Origin: Fidelibacterota bacterium
GTDB taxonomy: Bacteria; Fidelibacterota; Fidelibacteria; Fidelibacterales; Fidelibacteraceae
Direction: 5' to 3'
Assembly (NCBI GenBank): GCA_028718545.1
Contig: JAQULT010000015.1
Coordinates: forward strand, 1 to 38,430
Length of the DNA stretch: 38,430 nt
Numbering within the stretch: the first letter of the stretch is position 1; each line of letters begins with the position of its first letter. Shown piece by piece: positions 1-7,721 of this stretch. A program made the translations under genes and the position numbers. The notes under the pieces were generated by a model. The model did no database searches. It was not told the origin of the DNA and saw only the letters and a program-made list of their open reading frames with translations.

Positions 1-126
1 CATCCCCAGCCCATACCGATCGGAGGCCGGGATGACAGTCAGCACCGGCCCGCTCCTCTCTGATCGTCATCCTGACCCCCGATACATCGGGGTGGAAGGA
101 TCCCCGCTATTGCACCGGGATATATA
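1..126. repeat. palindromic intergenic repeat at window edge
   Basis: This non-coding stretch contains nested inverted repeats. GGATGAC (30-36) pairs with GTCATCC (66-72), and CCCCGAT (77-83) pairs with ATCGGGG (86-92) around a 2-base loop. The 15 bases at 73-87 recur exactly, in reverse complement, at 20805-20819, and the CCCCGAT/ATCGGGG arms recur at 1711-1728, so this is a dispersed element and not a chance hairpin. It directly abuts the 5' end of a truncated DUF3800 gene. The reading frame of that gene stays open back to base 76, inside the repeat. Confidence 0.7.
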
Positions 127-465
127 ATGAGGCAAGTTGAGACCCCGGGTATGATCATTCACGATAACAATCAAACGATTGCAAAGAGACTGACAGATTT
201 AATGATCCAGTTTCATGTTAATGGCACTTTATGGACTAAGATCAAGAATATTATTGAAACCCCGCTATTTGTTGACAGCCAGCTGACCAGTATGGTTCAG
301 GCAGCGGATTTATGCAGTTATGCATTGAGGCGTTATTTCGAAAATCAAGAAGGTGAATTGATCAACAATATTTTTATCCGTGCCGACAGAAAAGACGGCA
401 AGGTGGTTGGCGTCAGACATTTCAGTGATCCCAAATGTCAATGTATGATATGCAGCGCGAGATAA
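127..465 (+). pseudogene. DUF3800 family protein, C-terminal remnant
   Basis: The 112-residue product matches the C-terminal half of DUF3800 proteins. Visible signs are IIHDNN near the start, then ETPLFVDSQLTSMVQAADLC and ALRRYF, and a Cys-rich end (CQCMIC). Family members are usually well over 200 residues and begin with an acidic DESG-like motif in an RNase H-like fold; that half is absent. The sequence just upstream is a palindromic repeat, so the gene was probably broken by repeat insertion or recombination. ATG at 127 has no clear ribosome binding site; ATG at 151 is an alternative. DUF3800 genes are common in accessory and defence-rich regions, but their function is unknown. It is probably not functional. 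Confidence 0.72.
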
Positions 466-503
466 TTTATTTAATAAAATCCTAAGAGAAATGATACATT
501 ATT

Positions 504-1397
504 TCACCTCAAAAACTCCCCAAACCGCTGCTCCAGCCGCTCCCGGTCCGGCCAGTCCTTTTTATGTTGGGGGAGAATGAGCCGATGATTTTCCAGAGAT
601 TGGATGCCGTATTTCAGCATGGGTCCGTCTGTTTCCTCTAAAATATCCTGCCGGATTTTAATGGTATAATCGGGGGTGATGCCGATAATATTCTGATCAA
701 AGGCCGCGTGATGGATCTTGCAGAGGGAAAGGCCGTTGCTCACCAGGGGATCGCCTTTTTCCTGACTGTCCGCAATGATATGCGCCGCATCCAGGAGTTC
801 ACGGTGCTTTAAACGGCAGAGCGCACATTGCGTCTGGTACGCATACAATACCCGTTCCCGGAAGGTTTTCTGATGAATGCGGACTTTCACATTCGAGGTA
901 ATATATCCCCGTCGGATGTAGGCTTCTTCGTCTTCCTGCACACTTTGATTGAAGGCCACACGGGCTTCATCGACCGCGGCGGTAAAGGTCAGCTTCCGGA
1001 TATCATCTTCAATAATATAGGTCGGCCAGCTGGCAAGGTATTTTCCCGGCATCACGGCATAAAAATAAATGAGCGGGATTTGTTTCTGCATGCAGATGCG
1101 TAATCCCACATTGTCCCGGTGTCCGGGATCGGTCCCGCGATAGCTGTAGCCGATATATTGATCACCCGGTGTATCCGAATAAGGACTATGGATCGTCGTG
1201 GTAATCGAGATCGGCAACTGCATTTGTCGCGGCTTCCATATCCCGGTCTGTCCGATCAGCGTGATCCGTTCGCCGCGAAAAGGGAATCCCAATTCCAGCA
1301 GCTTCCGGGGCAGCACATCATCATGAATGCGGCACTGTGCCTCCAGCCACTGAAAGGCCGCCAAACGTAGAGGCATATCCTGCGGAGAACGATCCAT
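504..1397 (-). CDS. HNH_2 endonuclease with N-terminal SRA/PUA-like region
   Basis: The protein has 297 residues. The C-terminal third carries an HNH_2-type nuclease: CALC, then LLDAAHI with the general-base His, then NGLSLCKIHHAAFD with the metal-binding His residues. The first ~160 residues contain GYSYRGTDPGHRDNVGLR and PLIYFYAVMPGKY, conserved in COG3440-type predicted restriction endonucleases and resembling SRA/PUA-like modified-base readers. The likely role is cleavage of foreign or modified DNA, but the substrate is inferred, not shown. ATG at 1397 follows an AAGGA-type binding site. No methyltransferase or partner subunit lies nearby, which fits a stand-alone, modification-dependent enzyme. 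It sits in a repeat-rich accessory patch next to a broken DUF3800 gene. Confidence 0.8.
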   Translation of the reverse strand: MDRSPQDMPLRLAAFQWLEAQCRIHDDVLPRKLLELGFPFRGERITLIGQTGIWKPRQMQLPISITTTIHSPYSDTPGDQYIGYSYRGTDPGHRDNVGLRICMQKQIPLIYFYAVMPGKYLASWPTYIIEDDIRKLTFTAAVDEARVAFNQSVQEDEEAYIRRGYITSNVKVRIHQKTFRERVLYAYQTQCALCRLKHRELLDAAHIIADSQEKGDPLVSNGLSLCKIHHAAFDQNIIGITPDYTIKIRQDILEETDGPMLKYGIQSLENHRLILPQHKKDWPDRERLEQRFGEFLR

Positions 1398-1835
1398 GGG
1401 AGTCCTTTTTATTTCGATGGCTCAAATGTAGAAAAATGTGACGGAGATCACAAGATGAAAGAATGTCGAGGCGTCGAGGTGTCGAGGTGCCTGCCCGCTG
1501 AAGCCTATACGGTCATAATATTTTTTTATATGTACTTAATGGCGAAGGCGGGTCGAGATGTCGAGAATATGAAAATTAGTGACGCGTTATTTGCATGACG
1601 CCTCATATTAGATCCCGCCTGCTCCGCAAATCGGAGAAATATTTTTTTCCCGGCTGCGGATTTGTAAACGATAAAAAATTTCATGTTAATACGTGTAAAT
1701 TCGTACAATTCCCCGATATTCATCGGGGCAAGCTGTGGACTCTTAATTATTCGTGGAAATTTGCAGACAGCAATCAAACGCTCCGCACACAGAACGGGCT
1801 CATAACTCATAACTTATAACTTATGCCGCTTCTGC
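1398..1835. repeat. 438-base intergenic stretch with short repeats, no convincing gene
   Basis: No convincing gene is present; the small open frames here lack family features and ribosome binding sites. It holds an 8-base tandem repeat, GTCGAGGT-like, three copies at 1465-1488 and two more at 1552-1567. It also holds an imperfect inverted pair (CCCGCTGAAGCC at 1494-1505 against GGCGAAGGCGGG at 1541-1552) separated by AT-rich DNA, a CCCCGAT/ATCGGGG hairpin at 1711-1728, and a word-like repeat (ataactcataacttataactt, 1802-1822). The texture is of decayed or accreted small repeats. Downstream of both flanking minus-strand genes I see no strong terminator. Confidence 0.6.
1711..1728. repeat. CCCCGAT...ATCGGGG inverted repeat, copy 2
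   Basis: Perfect 7-base arms (1711-1717 and 1722-1728) enclose a 4-base loop. The arms are identical to those at 77-92. It lies in the gene-free stretch between the endonuclease and lipoprotein genes. It has no T-tract, so it is better read as a dispersed palindromic repeat than as an intrinsic terminator. Confidence 0.6.
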
Positions 1836-2291
1836 TCAGCTCCGGACCCGCCGGATCACATCTCCCTTGACCGTCACCGTCCGGGTGGAGAGAAAAAAGG
1901 GCAGCAGGGAACCCCAGGCGCCGTCGGATTCGCCCGTGATGGCATAACCCAGCAATCCACCCGCCGCGGAAAGCGCCATATTGATCAGAATGTCCGTACC
2001 GTTCATCTGATCCACAATACGCACGTTTACGGCACCGTCTCCGCCGTTCCGCAGGATCTCTTTGGTCACCAGATAGTCAAAATCAACATCCTTAAAAGTC
2101 AGGAATCCCCCCAGCGTAAACATGGCCCGGGTCTGCACGCTGAAATGGCCCACCACCGTATAATCGGCGGCAATTTCCCGGCTCATGCTGATGGGATACG
2201 GTGAATTGGACTGGATGTGAATGGTGGAACAGCCGCTGATCAGCACTAATACGATCAGAAGCAGGGCAAGGGTTTTGCTTGCGTGTCGCAT
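1836..2291 (-). CDS. small predicted lipoprotein, unknown function
   Basis: The product is 151 residues when started at ATG 2291, which has a GGAGAT site seven bases upstream. The longer frame from 2315 needs a TTG and has no binding site. The N-terminus is a lipoprotein signal: a basic start, a Leu/Ile/Val core, then LISGC as the lipobox, with Cys22 as the lipidated residue. The mature part is short and contains a Gly/Ala-rich hydrophobic stretch (MALSAAGGLLGYAITG) that could insert in or lie on a membrane. I do not recognise the family. It is flanked by repeat-rich DNA on both sides and is probably transcribed alone. Location is expected at the inner or outer membrane surface facing the periplasm. 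Confidence 0.7.
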   Translation of the reverse strand: MRHASKTLALLLIVLVLISGCSTIHIQSNSPYPISMSREIAADYTVVGHFSVQTRAMFTLGGFLTFKDVDFDYLVTKEILRNGGDGAVNVRIVDQMNGTDILINMALSAAGGLLGYAITGESDGAWGSLLPFFLSTRTVTVKGDVIRRVRS

Positions 2292-2321
2292 ACGATCTCC
2301 TTCGTTTCGATTCAAAACTCA

Positions 2322-2458
2322 AATGAATGTCTAGTTGTCGAGATTTTGATTCAACATTTAAAATTCAATATTCAAAATTATTCCGCTGACTAAAGTTCTC
2401 AACTTCTCAGCTTCTTAACTTTCTCTTCTCCCTTTCTCCGTAGCTCAGTGCCCAAAAT
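2322..2458. repeat. word-like low-complexity spacer
   Basis: The 137-base spacer has GTCTAGTT-GTCGAGAT (2329-2344), the same octamer type seen at 1465-1488, then AT-rich repeated words (attcaacatttaaaattcaa, 2350-2369) and pyrimidine-rich text. The neighbouring gene ends inside another word repeat (ttcatcgttcgtcgttcatc, 2458-2477), so its last residues are encoded by repeat sequence. Confidence 0.5.
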
Positions 2459-3430
2459 TCATCGTTCGTCGTTCATCGTTCTCAGGTCTCTGAAGTGCAT
2501 ATTCGCCCGGAGAAAGTAGACAAATCCCACGCTGCAGATGGGGATGAGTCCGATCAGGTGCTGCAGAAACGCGTAGGAGGCCGCCGTGTTCTTGTCGATA
2601 CCCAGCAGGATCAGCGCCGCGACCATCGCCGCATGAAAGGTGCCCACAAAGCCCGGGGCCGCCGGAATGGCAATGGCGATCATGGCCGTGACCATCAGAA
2701 TGAAGCTCTGGATAAAACTCAGCTCGATATGCATGGCTTGAATGCCGGCCCAGTAGGTGAGTCCGGTCACGAACCAGAGAAAGAAGCTGTAAAAAATAAT
2801 TTTCAGCGGCTGCCGCACGTCAAAAAGTGCCAGCATGCCGTGATGCAGGTCCTCCAGAAAATTTCCGATGCGTCCCGTTTTCTTTTCCAGATAGCCGCTG
2901 ATCCTGTGCCGCAGGCGGTAATAAAGAAATAAGACGATCGCAAAAGCCGCCAGCAGGGCAACGAGTCCCACACGCACGATCAGCAGCTGTTTATCCGTCA
3001 GCGGCAGATCGACAAAGAGCGAAAAAACGACAACGAAGAGGAAAAAACTGACCCCGTCGGTGAAGCGTTCGATAATGATGGACGGCAGCAGCAAGGTGCC
3101 CTTGGTCTTGACAAAGCGTCCGCTGACATAGGCGCGCACCACCTCGCCCATCCGGAAGGGCAGCACATAATTGGTAAAGAATCCCGCGATCGTACCTTTG
3201 AAGAGGTCATAGGTCCGGAATTTGCCCATGGGGAGCAGGAAAATGCGCCAGCGTGCGGCGCGGATCAGCAGTACCGCGATCATACCGAACATGCCGCCGA
3301 CGTACCAGAGCAAGTTCACGGAACGCAGCTCTTCCAGGAACTGCGTCCATTGAATGCCGCGGAAGGCAAAGAACAGTCCGGCAAGCGACAGAATGATGCT
3401 CAGGGATAAACGCAGGACCTTGTGCTTCAT
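2459..3430 (-). CDS. flippase-like / lysylphosphatidylglycerol synthase TM domain protein
   Basis: This 323-residue integral membrane protein belongs to the UPF0104 / LPG_synthase_TM family (PF03706). Recognisable features are FFTNYVLPFRMGEVVRAY, SIIIERFTDGVSFFLF, and late AIAIPAAPGFVGTFHAAMVA, all in the family order, with about eight hydrophobic segments. It lacks the cytosolic aminoacyl-transfer domain of MprF, so it is a stand-alone membrane domain, probably moving a lipid or lipid-linked substrate; the substrate cannot be told from sequence. Its ATG at 3430 overlaps the stop of the upstream cvpA gene by four bases, so the two are translationally coupled. The last codons (NDER) lie in a direct repeat, so the extreme C-terminus may be recently altered. 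Confidence 0.85.
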   Translation of the reverse strand: MKHKVLRLSLSIILSLAGLFFAFRGIQWTQFLEELRSVNLLWYVGGMFGMIAVLLIRAARWRIFLLPMGKFRTYDLFKGTIAGFFTNYVLPFRMGEVVRAYVSGRFVKTKGTLLLPSIIIERFTDGVSFFLFVVVFSLFVDLPLTDKQLLIVRVGLVALLAAFAIVLFLYYRLRHRISGYLEKKTGRIGNFLEDLHHGMLALFDVRQPLKIIFYSFFLWFVTGLTYWAGIQAMHIELSFIQSFILMVTAMIAIAIPAAPGFVGTFHAAMVAALILLGIDKNTAASYAFLQHLIGLIPICSVGFVYFLRANMHFRDLRTMNDER

Positions 3431-4155
3431 GGCGTCTCTGCGTACAGAAGGTTAATGATCTCCTGAAGATCGGGATCTTTTTCGGAGAGTTTGGAAATGA
3501 CCAGCATTTGCTTCTGCAGCGGCAGTTCGCTGAAGCGCTGTTTCAGGTCATCGACAAAATTCCGGTCGACGCCGTCGATCTTGAGAAGCTCCTCTTCGAA
3601 TTCCTGCAGAAAGCTCAGATCGTCCGGGTGGGGGGAGAGCATGGAATCCAGGCGATCGCGCACATTGCCGTCCCGGATGTAGGGCTGCACCAGTCTCTCG
3701 TACAGCGTGGGTGCAAAATTACCCAGCATTTTGTAGCTGAAAGAGCGTTCCCGGATATCCCGGCCCAGCGTGTCGGAGGGGATCGCCATCAGCAGCCAAA
3801 AGATCAGGCTAATGATAATGGCCGCTTTCAGCGCACCGAAAAGCAGGCCGCCAAGCCGGTCCAGCCAGCCCAGTTTAATGGCATGAATAATGGAACGCAG
3901 CAGAAAACCGGCAAGCTGGACCACCATGATCACGAGGAGGAAGATCAGTATATATCCCACGATATCGGTGATCTGCCTCGACCAGTTGAACTGCAGGGTC
4001 AGAACATCGCTGGCCCAGGCGCCCAGGTTGGCTGCCACAATAATTCCCAGGATCAGTCCCGCAAGCCGGACCGCGCCGTTCAGCAGGCCTTGCTGGTATG
4101 ATTTGACGATCAGCAGGATCGCGACGATAACGGTCAGTATATCAATCCAGAACAT
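3427..4155 (-). CDS. cvpA: CvpA family inner-membrane protein
   Basis: From ATG 4155 the product is 242 residues. This start is preferred because a GGGAG site lies just upstream and the yqeY stop codon is one base before it; the frame is open to 4182 but without a site. The N-terminal half has four hydrophobic helices (starting MFWIDILTVIVAILLIVKSY, then a short turn and GLLNGAVRLAGLILGIIVA), the hallmark of the CvpA / colicin V production family. The C-terminal half is polar and probably cytoplasmic, rich in Asp, Glu and Leu. The family's molecular role is poorly defined; links to envelope homeostasis are known in other bacteria. It sits between yqeY and a flippase-like gene in a three-gene minus-strand unit. 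Confidence 0.85.
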   Translation of the reverse strand: MFWIDILTVIVAILLIVKSYQQGLLNGAVRLAGLILGIIVAANLGAWASDVLTLQFNWSRQITDIVGYILIFLLVIMVVQLAGFLLRSIIHAIKLGWLDRLGGLLFGALKAAIIISLIFWLLMAIPSDTLGRDIRERSFSYKMLGNFAPTLYERLVQPYIRDGNVRDRLDSMLSPHPDDLSFLQEFEEELLKIDGVDRNFVDDLKQRFSELPLQKQMLVISKLSEKDPDLQEIINLLYAETP

Positions 4156-4156
4156 G

Positions 4157-4603
4157 TTATGCTCCCAGTAATTTTTTGACAATCGCCTGTACGCGACGGC
4201 CGTCCGCTTTGCCGGCGACGGCTTTCATCGCAGTCCCCATCACTTTTCCCATATCCGCCGGGGATGCGGCTCCGCTTTCTGCGATGGCCGTTTTTACGAT
4301 ATCGGTAAGCGCCGCATCGCTGAGTTCCGCCGGCAGATAAGTTTCTATCAGTGCCAGTTCCGTCTCCTCGGCCGCCGCCAGATCTTCGCGCCCGGCCGCC
4401 CGGTAGGTCCGGATGGAATCCTGACGCTCCTTTGCCGCCTTCTTTAAGACCGCGATCTCGTCCGTTTCCGTCAGATCGCGGATCAGCTCGATCTTTTTTT
4501 CACGCAGTTTGGCGATCAGCATGCGCAGGGTGCGGACCCGGTCGCCCTCTTTTTTCAGCATCGCCTGTTTCAAATCTGTCTGGATGCGTTCGGTGTAGCT
4601 CAT
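4157..4603 (-). CDS. yqeY: GatB/YqeY domain protein
   Basis: The 148-residue soluble protein matches the YqeY family throughout. It shows an N-terminal helical domain (LKQAMLKKEGDRVRTLRMLI), the central IETYLPAELSD segment, and the C-terminal GKVMGTAMKAVAGKADGRRV helix-turn shared with the tail of GatB, where it contacts tRNA. YqeY proteins stand alone and their exact task is unclear; involvement in tRNA-linked metabolism is an inference from the GatB tail. ATG at 4603 has a GGGGAA site upstream. It is the first gene of the minus-strand yqeY-cvpA-flippase unit and faces anmK across a 95-base AT-rich spacer that must hold both promoters. Confidence 0.9.
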   Translation of the reverse strand: MSYTERIQTDLKQAMLKKEGDRVRTLRMLIAKLREKKIELIRDLTETDEIAVLKKAAKERQDSIRTYRAAGREDLAAAEETELALIETYLPAELSDAALTDIVKTAIAESGAASPADMGKVMGTAMKAVAGKADGRRVQAIVKKLLGA

Positions 4604-4698
4604 AAGATTCCCCGCTTAGCGTTAATCGCTTATTTTACAAATGAATTATTTTATTAAAAAGGATTTTATTGTATTTTGGGGCAGAGGAAAGGTTCACA

Positions 4699-5838
4699 AT
4701 GGATAAAGAGCTTCTGCGTTTGTTTGATGGGGACGATGTCACCGTTTTGGGACTCATGAGCGGGACCTCCGCGGACGGGCTGGATCTCTGCCGGGTGCGT
4801 TTCACCGGCCGGGACCGCTATCCGCGCTATGCAGTATTGTCCACCGGTTTTATTCCCTATCCGAAGGAATTCGGGGAGGCGTTTAAGCGTCCGCTGGAAC
4901 TGAGCGGGGCGGAGATCGCGCACTGGCATATGGAATGGGGACGATGGGCAGCGAAGGAGCTGAAACAAGTCCGCGGCGATTACGATGTGATTGCCAGTCA
5001 CGGACAGACCCTGCTGCACCGGCCGCCGGATTACACTCTGCAGATCGGGGAAGCCCGCTGCGTGGTACAGGCGCTGAAAAAGCCGCTGATCTGCGATTTC
5101 CGCAGCGCGGATGTCTGTCGGGGCGGACAGGGCGCTCCGCTGATCCCCATCGTGGACGATTATCTGCTTCGCGATGAAAATGATGCCGTACTGGCCCTGA
5201 ATATGGGTGGCATTGCCAACATCACCTGGCTGCCTCCAAAGAGAAGCGGCCTGCCGATCCGCGCCTGGGATACGGGCCCGGCCAACACCCTGATCGACAA
5301 GGCCGTGATCGATTACAGCGCAGGCAGGCGGCTCTACGACAAAGCCGGACTAATTGCCCGGCGCGGAAAAACGGACAGGAAGGTGCTGAAGAATCTGCTG
5401 CAAGATCCGTATTTCCGGCGCGATATTCCCAAATCCGCCGGACAGGAGCAGTTTGGAAATGATTTTTACCGGAAGATCAAAGCGCAGATCAATCCCCAAA
5501 CGGATACGGAATGGGAAAATTTTATTCGTAGCTTGAGTGATTTTACCGTTGAATCGATTGTATCGGAGTGCGGCAAGCGGTTGCCCGCGGAACCCCGTAT
5601 CAGGAGGATCTATGCCAGCGGCGGCGGCGCGGAGAATCTTTTCATCCTGGAGCGTCTGCAGGAACGTTTTCCGGGAACGGAAGTCCGGAAATTTGATCTG
5701 CCGGGTGTCGACAGCGGCAGTAAAGAAGCTTTCGGGTTTGCCTATCTGGGCTACCTGTTCCTGCGCAGGATACCGGGGAACGTGCCCTCGGTTACCGGCG
5801 CCTCGAAAGCCTGCGTCCTGGGGACGATATATTTTTAA
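4699..5838 (+). CDS. anmK: anhydro-N-acetylmuramic acid kinase
   Basis: AnmK phosphorylates 1,6-anhydro-N-acetylmuramic acid with ring opening to give MurNAc-6-phosphate, the entry step of cytosolic peptidoglycan recycling. The 379-residue protein has the family's ATP-binding LGLMSGTSADGLD at the N-terminus, NMGGIANITWL in the middle, AWDTGPANTLID with the catalytic Asp, and YASGGGAENLFI near the end. Length is normal. ATG at 4699 is chosen because GAGGAAAGG lies seven bases before it; an upstream TTG frame lacks a site. No murQ etherase follows in this window. It converges on the Ste24 gene with a ten-base gap that contains a TGAGTCAAG palindrome. Confidence 0.93.
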   Translation: MDKELLRLFDGDDVTVLGLMSGTSADGLDLCRVRFTGRDRYPRYAVLSTGFIPYPKEFGEAFKRPLELSGAEIAHWHMEWGRWAAKELKQVRGDYDVIASHGQTLLHRPPDYTLQIGEARCVVQALKKPLICDFRSADVCRGGQGAPLIPIVDDYLLRDENDAVLALNMGGIANITWLPPKRSGLPIRAWDTGPANTLIDKAVIDYSAGRRLYDKAGLIARRGKTDRKVLKNLLQDPYFRRDIPKSAGQEQFGNDFYRKIKAQINPQTDTEWENFIRSLSDFTVESIVSECGKRLPAEPRIRRIYASGGGAENLFILERLQERFPGTEVRKFDLPGVDSGSKEAFGFAYLGYLFLRRIPGNVPSVTGASKACVLGTIYF

Positions 5839-5840
5839 TG

Positions 5841-5855
5841 AACCTGAGTCAAGTT
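5841..5855. repeat. TTGAGTCAA-type palindrome, copy 1
   Basis: AACCTGAGTCAAGTT is a 15-base palindrome around a central G with one mismatched pair. It is followed on the plus strand by a run of T. It fills the gap between the converging anmK and Ste24 genes and contains the TGA stop codon of the Ste24 gene on the minus strand (5849-5851). The same core recurs at 11013-11060, 25354-25402, 28309-28335 and 29803-29818. Confidence 0.6.
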
Positions 5856-6988
5856 TTTTTAGTTCTGTCCGTACCAAACCCCTCCGCCATTACCAGCCGT
5901 TCGCCGACAGGCGGATGCGAATAGTACATCCATTTAATGAAAGGCGTAGGGTAGGCGTTGGAGAGGTTGCGGTTCGCCAAACCGGCCATCGCCCGCTTAA
6001 AGGCATCCGCATTGCCGGTACTCTCCAGCGCGTAGCGGTCCGCCTGCCGTTCAAAATGCCGCGATACCGCGTTCATCAGCGGCCGCACGATCAGATAGTT
6101 CAGCAGCGAGAAACACAGGATAAAGAGGGGAAAGGCCGCAAGCCGGGCATTGAAGGTGCTTAAGTAGTCAGGATAGACGCTCAGCAGAATACGGTGGGTC
6201 AGGTAAAAGATTAAAAGCTGGAACAGCGCGGAGATCAGAATATTCCGCAAAATATGACGGTGCCTGTAATGGCCCACCTCATGCGCGATCACCACTTCCA
6301 GTTCATCCGTCCGCATATTCTGTACGATATTGTCACTGAGTACGACCCTCCGCGTTCTTCCCAGTCCGCCCAGAAAGGCGTTTTCCTTCTTGGTCTGCCG
6401 GCTCATGTCCTGCAAATAGAATCCCCGGATCTTCAATCCGCCCTTTTTCAGGATCGCCGCCAAGCGGGAGGTCAGGTTCTCGTCCCGGATGGGAGTATAG
6501 GTGTTAAAAAGCGGAAGAATGACCAGCGGATAGAGGGTCGCAAAAATTCCCGATACCAGCACCATTGCCGCCGCCGCGAGCAGCCACCAATATTCCGGGG
6601 ACAGTGAAAAACTCCAGAAAAGAATGAGCGCCAACAGGGGGCTCAGGATAAGGTTCAGCATAAGATTCTTGAATTCGTCTCCCCAGAATTGTGCGGGATT
6701 CTGATTGGAAAAGCCGAAACGATGTTCCATGCGGTATCCGGAGATGTAGGCAAAGTACAGTTCGGCGGGCAGGGGGACCAGGAGGAAGATCCAAATAAAG
6801 AAAAGAAAGCGCCAGAAGGGATTTTCCGGCAGGATCTGCAGAAGCGGGAGGGAAAAAAAAAGAATGAAAACAAGCGTGATCAGGGCGGAGAAGATTTGTT
6901 GCGTCAGGGCGATGCGGCGTTTCTGGATCTCGTAATCGCGGGCGCGTGTCTGTTGTTCCGGGTTCAGGAACGGGTGGATGTCGGGCAT
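5849..6988 (-). CDS. M48 family (Ste24-like) membrane metalloprotease
   Basis: The 379-residue protein is a zinc metallopeptidase of the M48A / CAAX prenyl protease 1 type. The zinc motif HEVGH (in VIAHEVGHYRHRH) and the third ligand region ERQADRYAL are intact, as is the upstream GGLGRTRRVVLSDN segment. Several hydrophobic helices precede and follow the catalytic site, including PLLQILPENPFWRFLFFIWI near the N-terminus. Bacterial members act in membrane-protein quality control or envelope proteolysis; no prenylation is implied. ATG at 6988 begins one base after the stop of the RlpA-like gene, so the two are probably co-transcribed. Its own stop falls within a dispersed palindrome, and the last residues (TDRTKKT) look non-conserved. 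Confidence 0.9.
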   Translation of the reverse strand: MPDIHPFLNPEQQTRARDYEIQKRRIALTQQIFSALITLVFILFFSLPLLQILPENPFWRFLFFIWIFLLVPLPAELYFAYISGYRMEHRFGFSNQNPAQFWGDEFKNLMLNLILSPLLALILFWSFSLSPEYWWLLAAAAMVLVSGIFATLYPLVILPLFNTYTPIRDENLTSRLAAILKKGGLKIRGFYLQDMSRQTKKENAFLGGLGRTRRVVLSDNIVQNMRTDELEVVIAHEVGHYRHRHILRNILISALFQLLIFYLTHRILLSVYPDYLSTFNARLAAFPLFILCFSLLNYLIVRPLMNAVSRHFERQADRYALESTGNADAFKRAMAGLANRNLSNAYPTPFIKWMYYSHPPVGERLVMAEGFGTDRTKKT

Positions 6989-6989
6989 A

Positions 6990-7709
6990 TCAATAAATTT
7001 CCAGCATCATGATCTCGGGAAAATCCGGGCAAAGTTTGTCGTAGGCGCTTCGGGCTTCCTCGCTTGTACTAAAATCGCCGATGATCACGCGGTAAAGAAT
7101 GCGTTTATCCGCTTTGGCGCGTTCCACATAGCTCAGATAGCCGGAATAGTCGGCGAAACGGCGGGACAGTTCAAGGGCATCGGCGCGTTTTTCCGCCGCA
7201 TAGATCTGCAGGGCGTAGACCGGGTCCGAGCCTTCGCTGCGGCTTCCGCGCTGATGCAAAAATCCCTTTGGAGCCTGGGGAGATTCAAGATTCGCCCCCA
7301 GTCCCCGGAACATTTCCTGCCAGGCGTCATTGTGTTCGGGCGCCGGGCTTTCCGCAAGGGTTCCGGATCCGGCTTCGGCATAGAGCACGCGGGTGGGATA
7401 CAGGGACATGATCTCGAGGCTGTCCGCCGCTGCGCGGGATATCCAGAACAGTCCGGAGGTGTTTTCGAGCCGGTCGTTGACCGTGACAAGCACGCGTTTC
7501 CCGCTGATGACGTAATAGAGCTCGATCTGTGTTCCCAGCGGAATGCTGTCGTGAGCCGCAGTCAGTCCGTCATGGGAAAAAAGCTCGCCGGAAGCCGTTT
7601 TTTGTCCGACAAAGGCATTGTCGTAGATCACCACATCCGCCTCCGTCTGCGCGCAGATAAAGATGAAGAGTGACAGCAAGAGGATGGGGATCACAATTCT
7701 TCGCATCAT
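6990..7709 (-). CDS. rlpA: RlpA-like double-psi beta-barrel protein with SPOR domain
   Basis: The exported protein is about 240 residues. ATG 7709 or 7706 is preferred to 7721 because AAGGAGCC directly precedes it. A signal peptide (IVIPILLLSLFIFICAQ) is followed by an RlpA-type barrel: ASGELFSHDGLTAAH, SIPLGTQIEL and VTVNDRLENTSG. The Glu, His and Asp used by RlpA lytic transglycosylases are all retained, but the usual IDLS motif is replaced by FWIS. The last ~75 residues (YALQIYAAEKRADAL to IIGDFSTSEEARSAYDKL) form a SPOR domain that binds denuded septal glycan. It most likely cuts or binds peptidoglycan at division sites. Stop and start codons nearly abut on both sides, placing it in an operon with the beta-barrel-like gene and the Ste24 protease. 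Confidence 0.85.
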   Translation of the reverse strand: MMRRIVIPILLLSLFIFICAQTEADVVIYDNAFVGQKTASGELFSHDGLTAAHDSIPLGTQIELYYVISGKRVLVTVNDRLENTSGLFWISRAAADSLEIMSLYPTRVLYAEAGSGTLAESPAPEHNDAWQEMFRGLGANLESPQAPKGFLHQRGSRSEGSDPVYALQIYAAEKRADALELSRRFADYSGYLSYVERAKADKRILYRVIIGDFSTSEEARSAYDKLCPDFPEIMMLEIY

Positions 7710-7721
7710 GGCTCCTTCCAT

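Noticed and set aside
1465..1488. Tandem octamers considered as a CRISPR array
   Set aside because: Units are eight bases long without spacers, and no cas gene is present.
1526..1819. Small open frames on both strands in the spacer between endonuclease and lipoprotein genes
   Set aside because: They overlap repeats, lack ribosome binding sites, and show no protein-like composition.
2441..2448. TAGCTCAG, a D-arm-like word suggesting a tRNA
   Set aside because: No acceptor, anticodon or T-arm pairing can be found around it on either strand.
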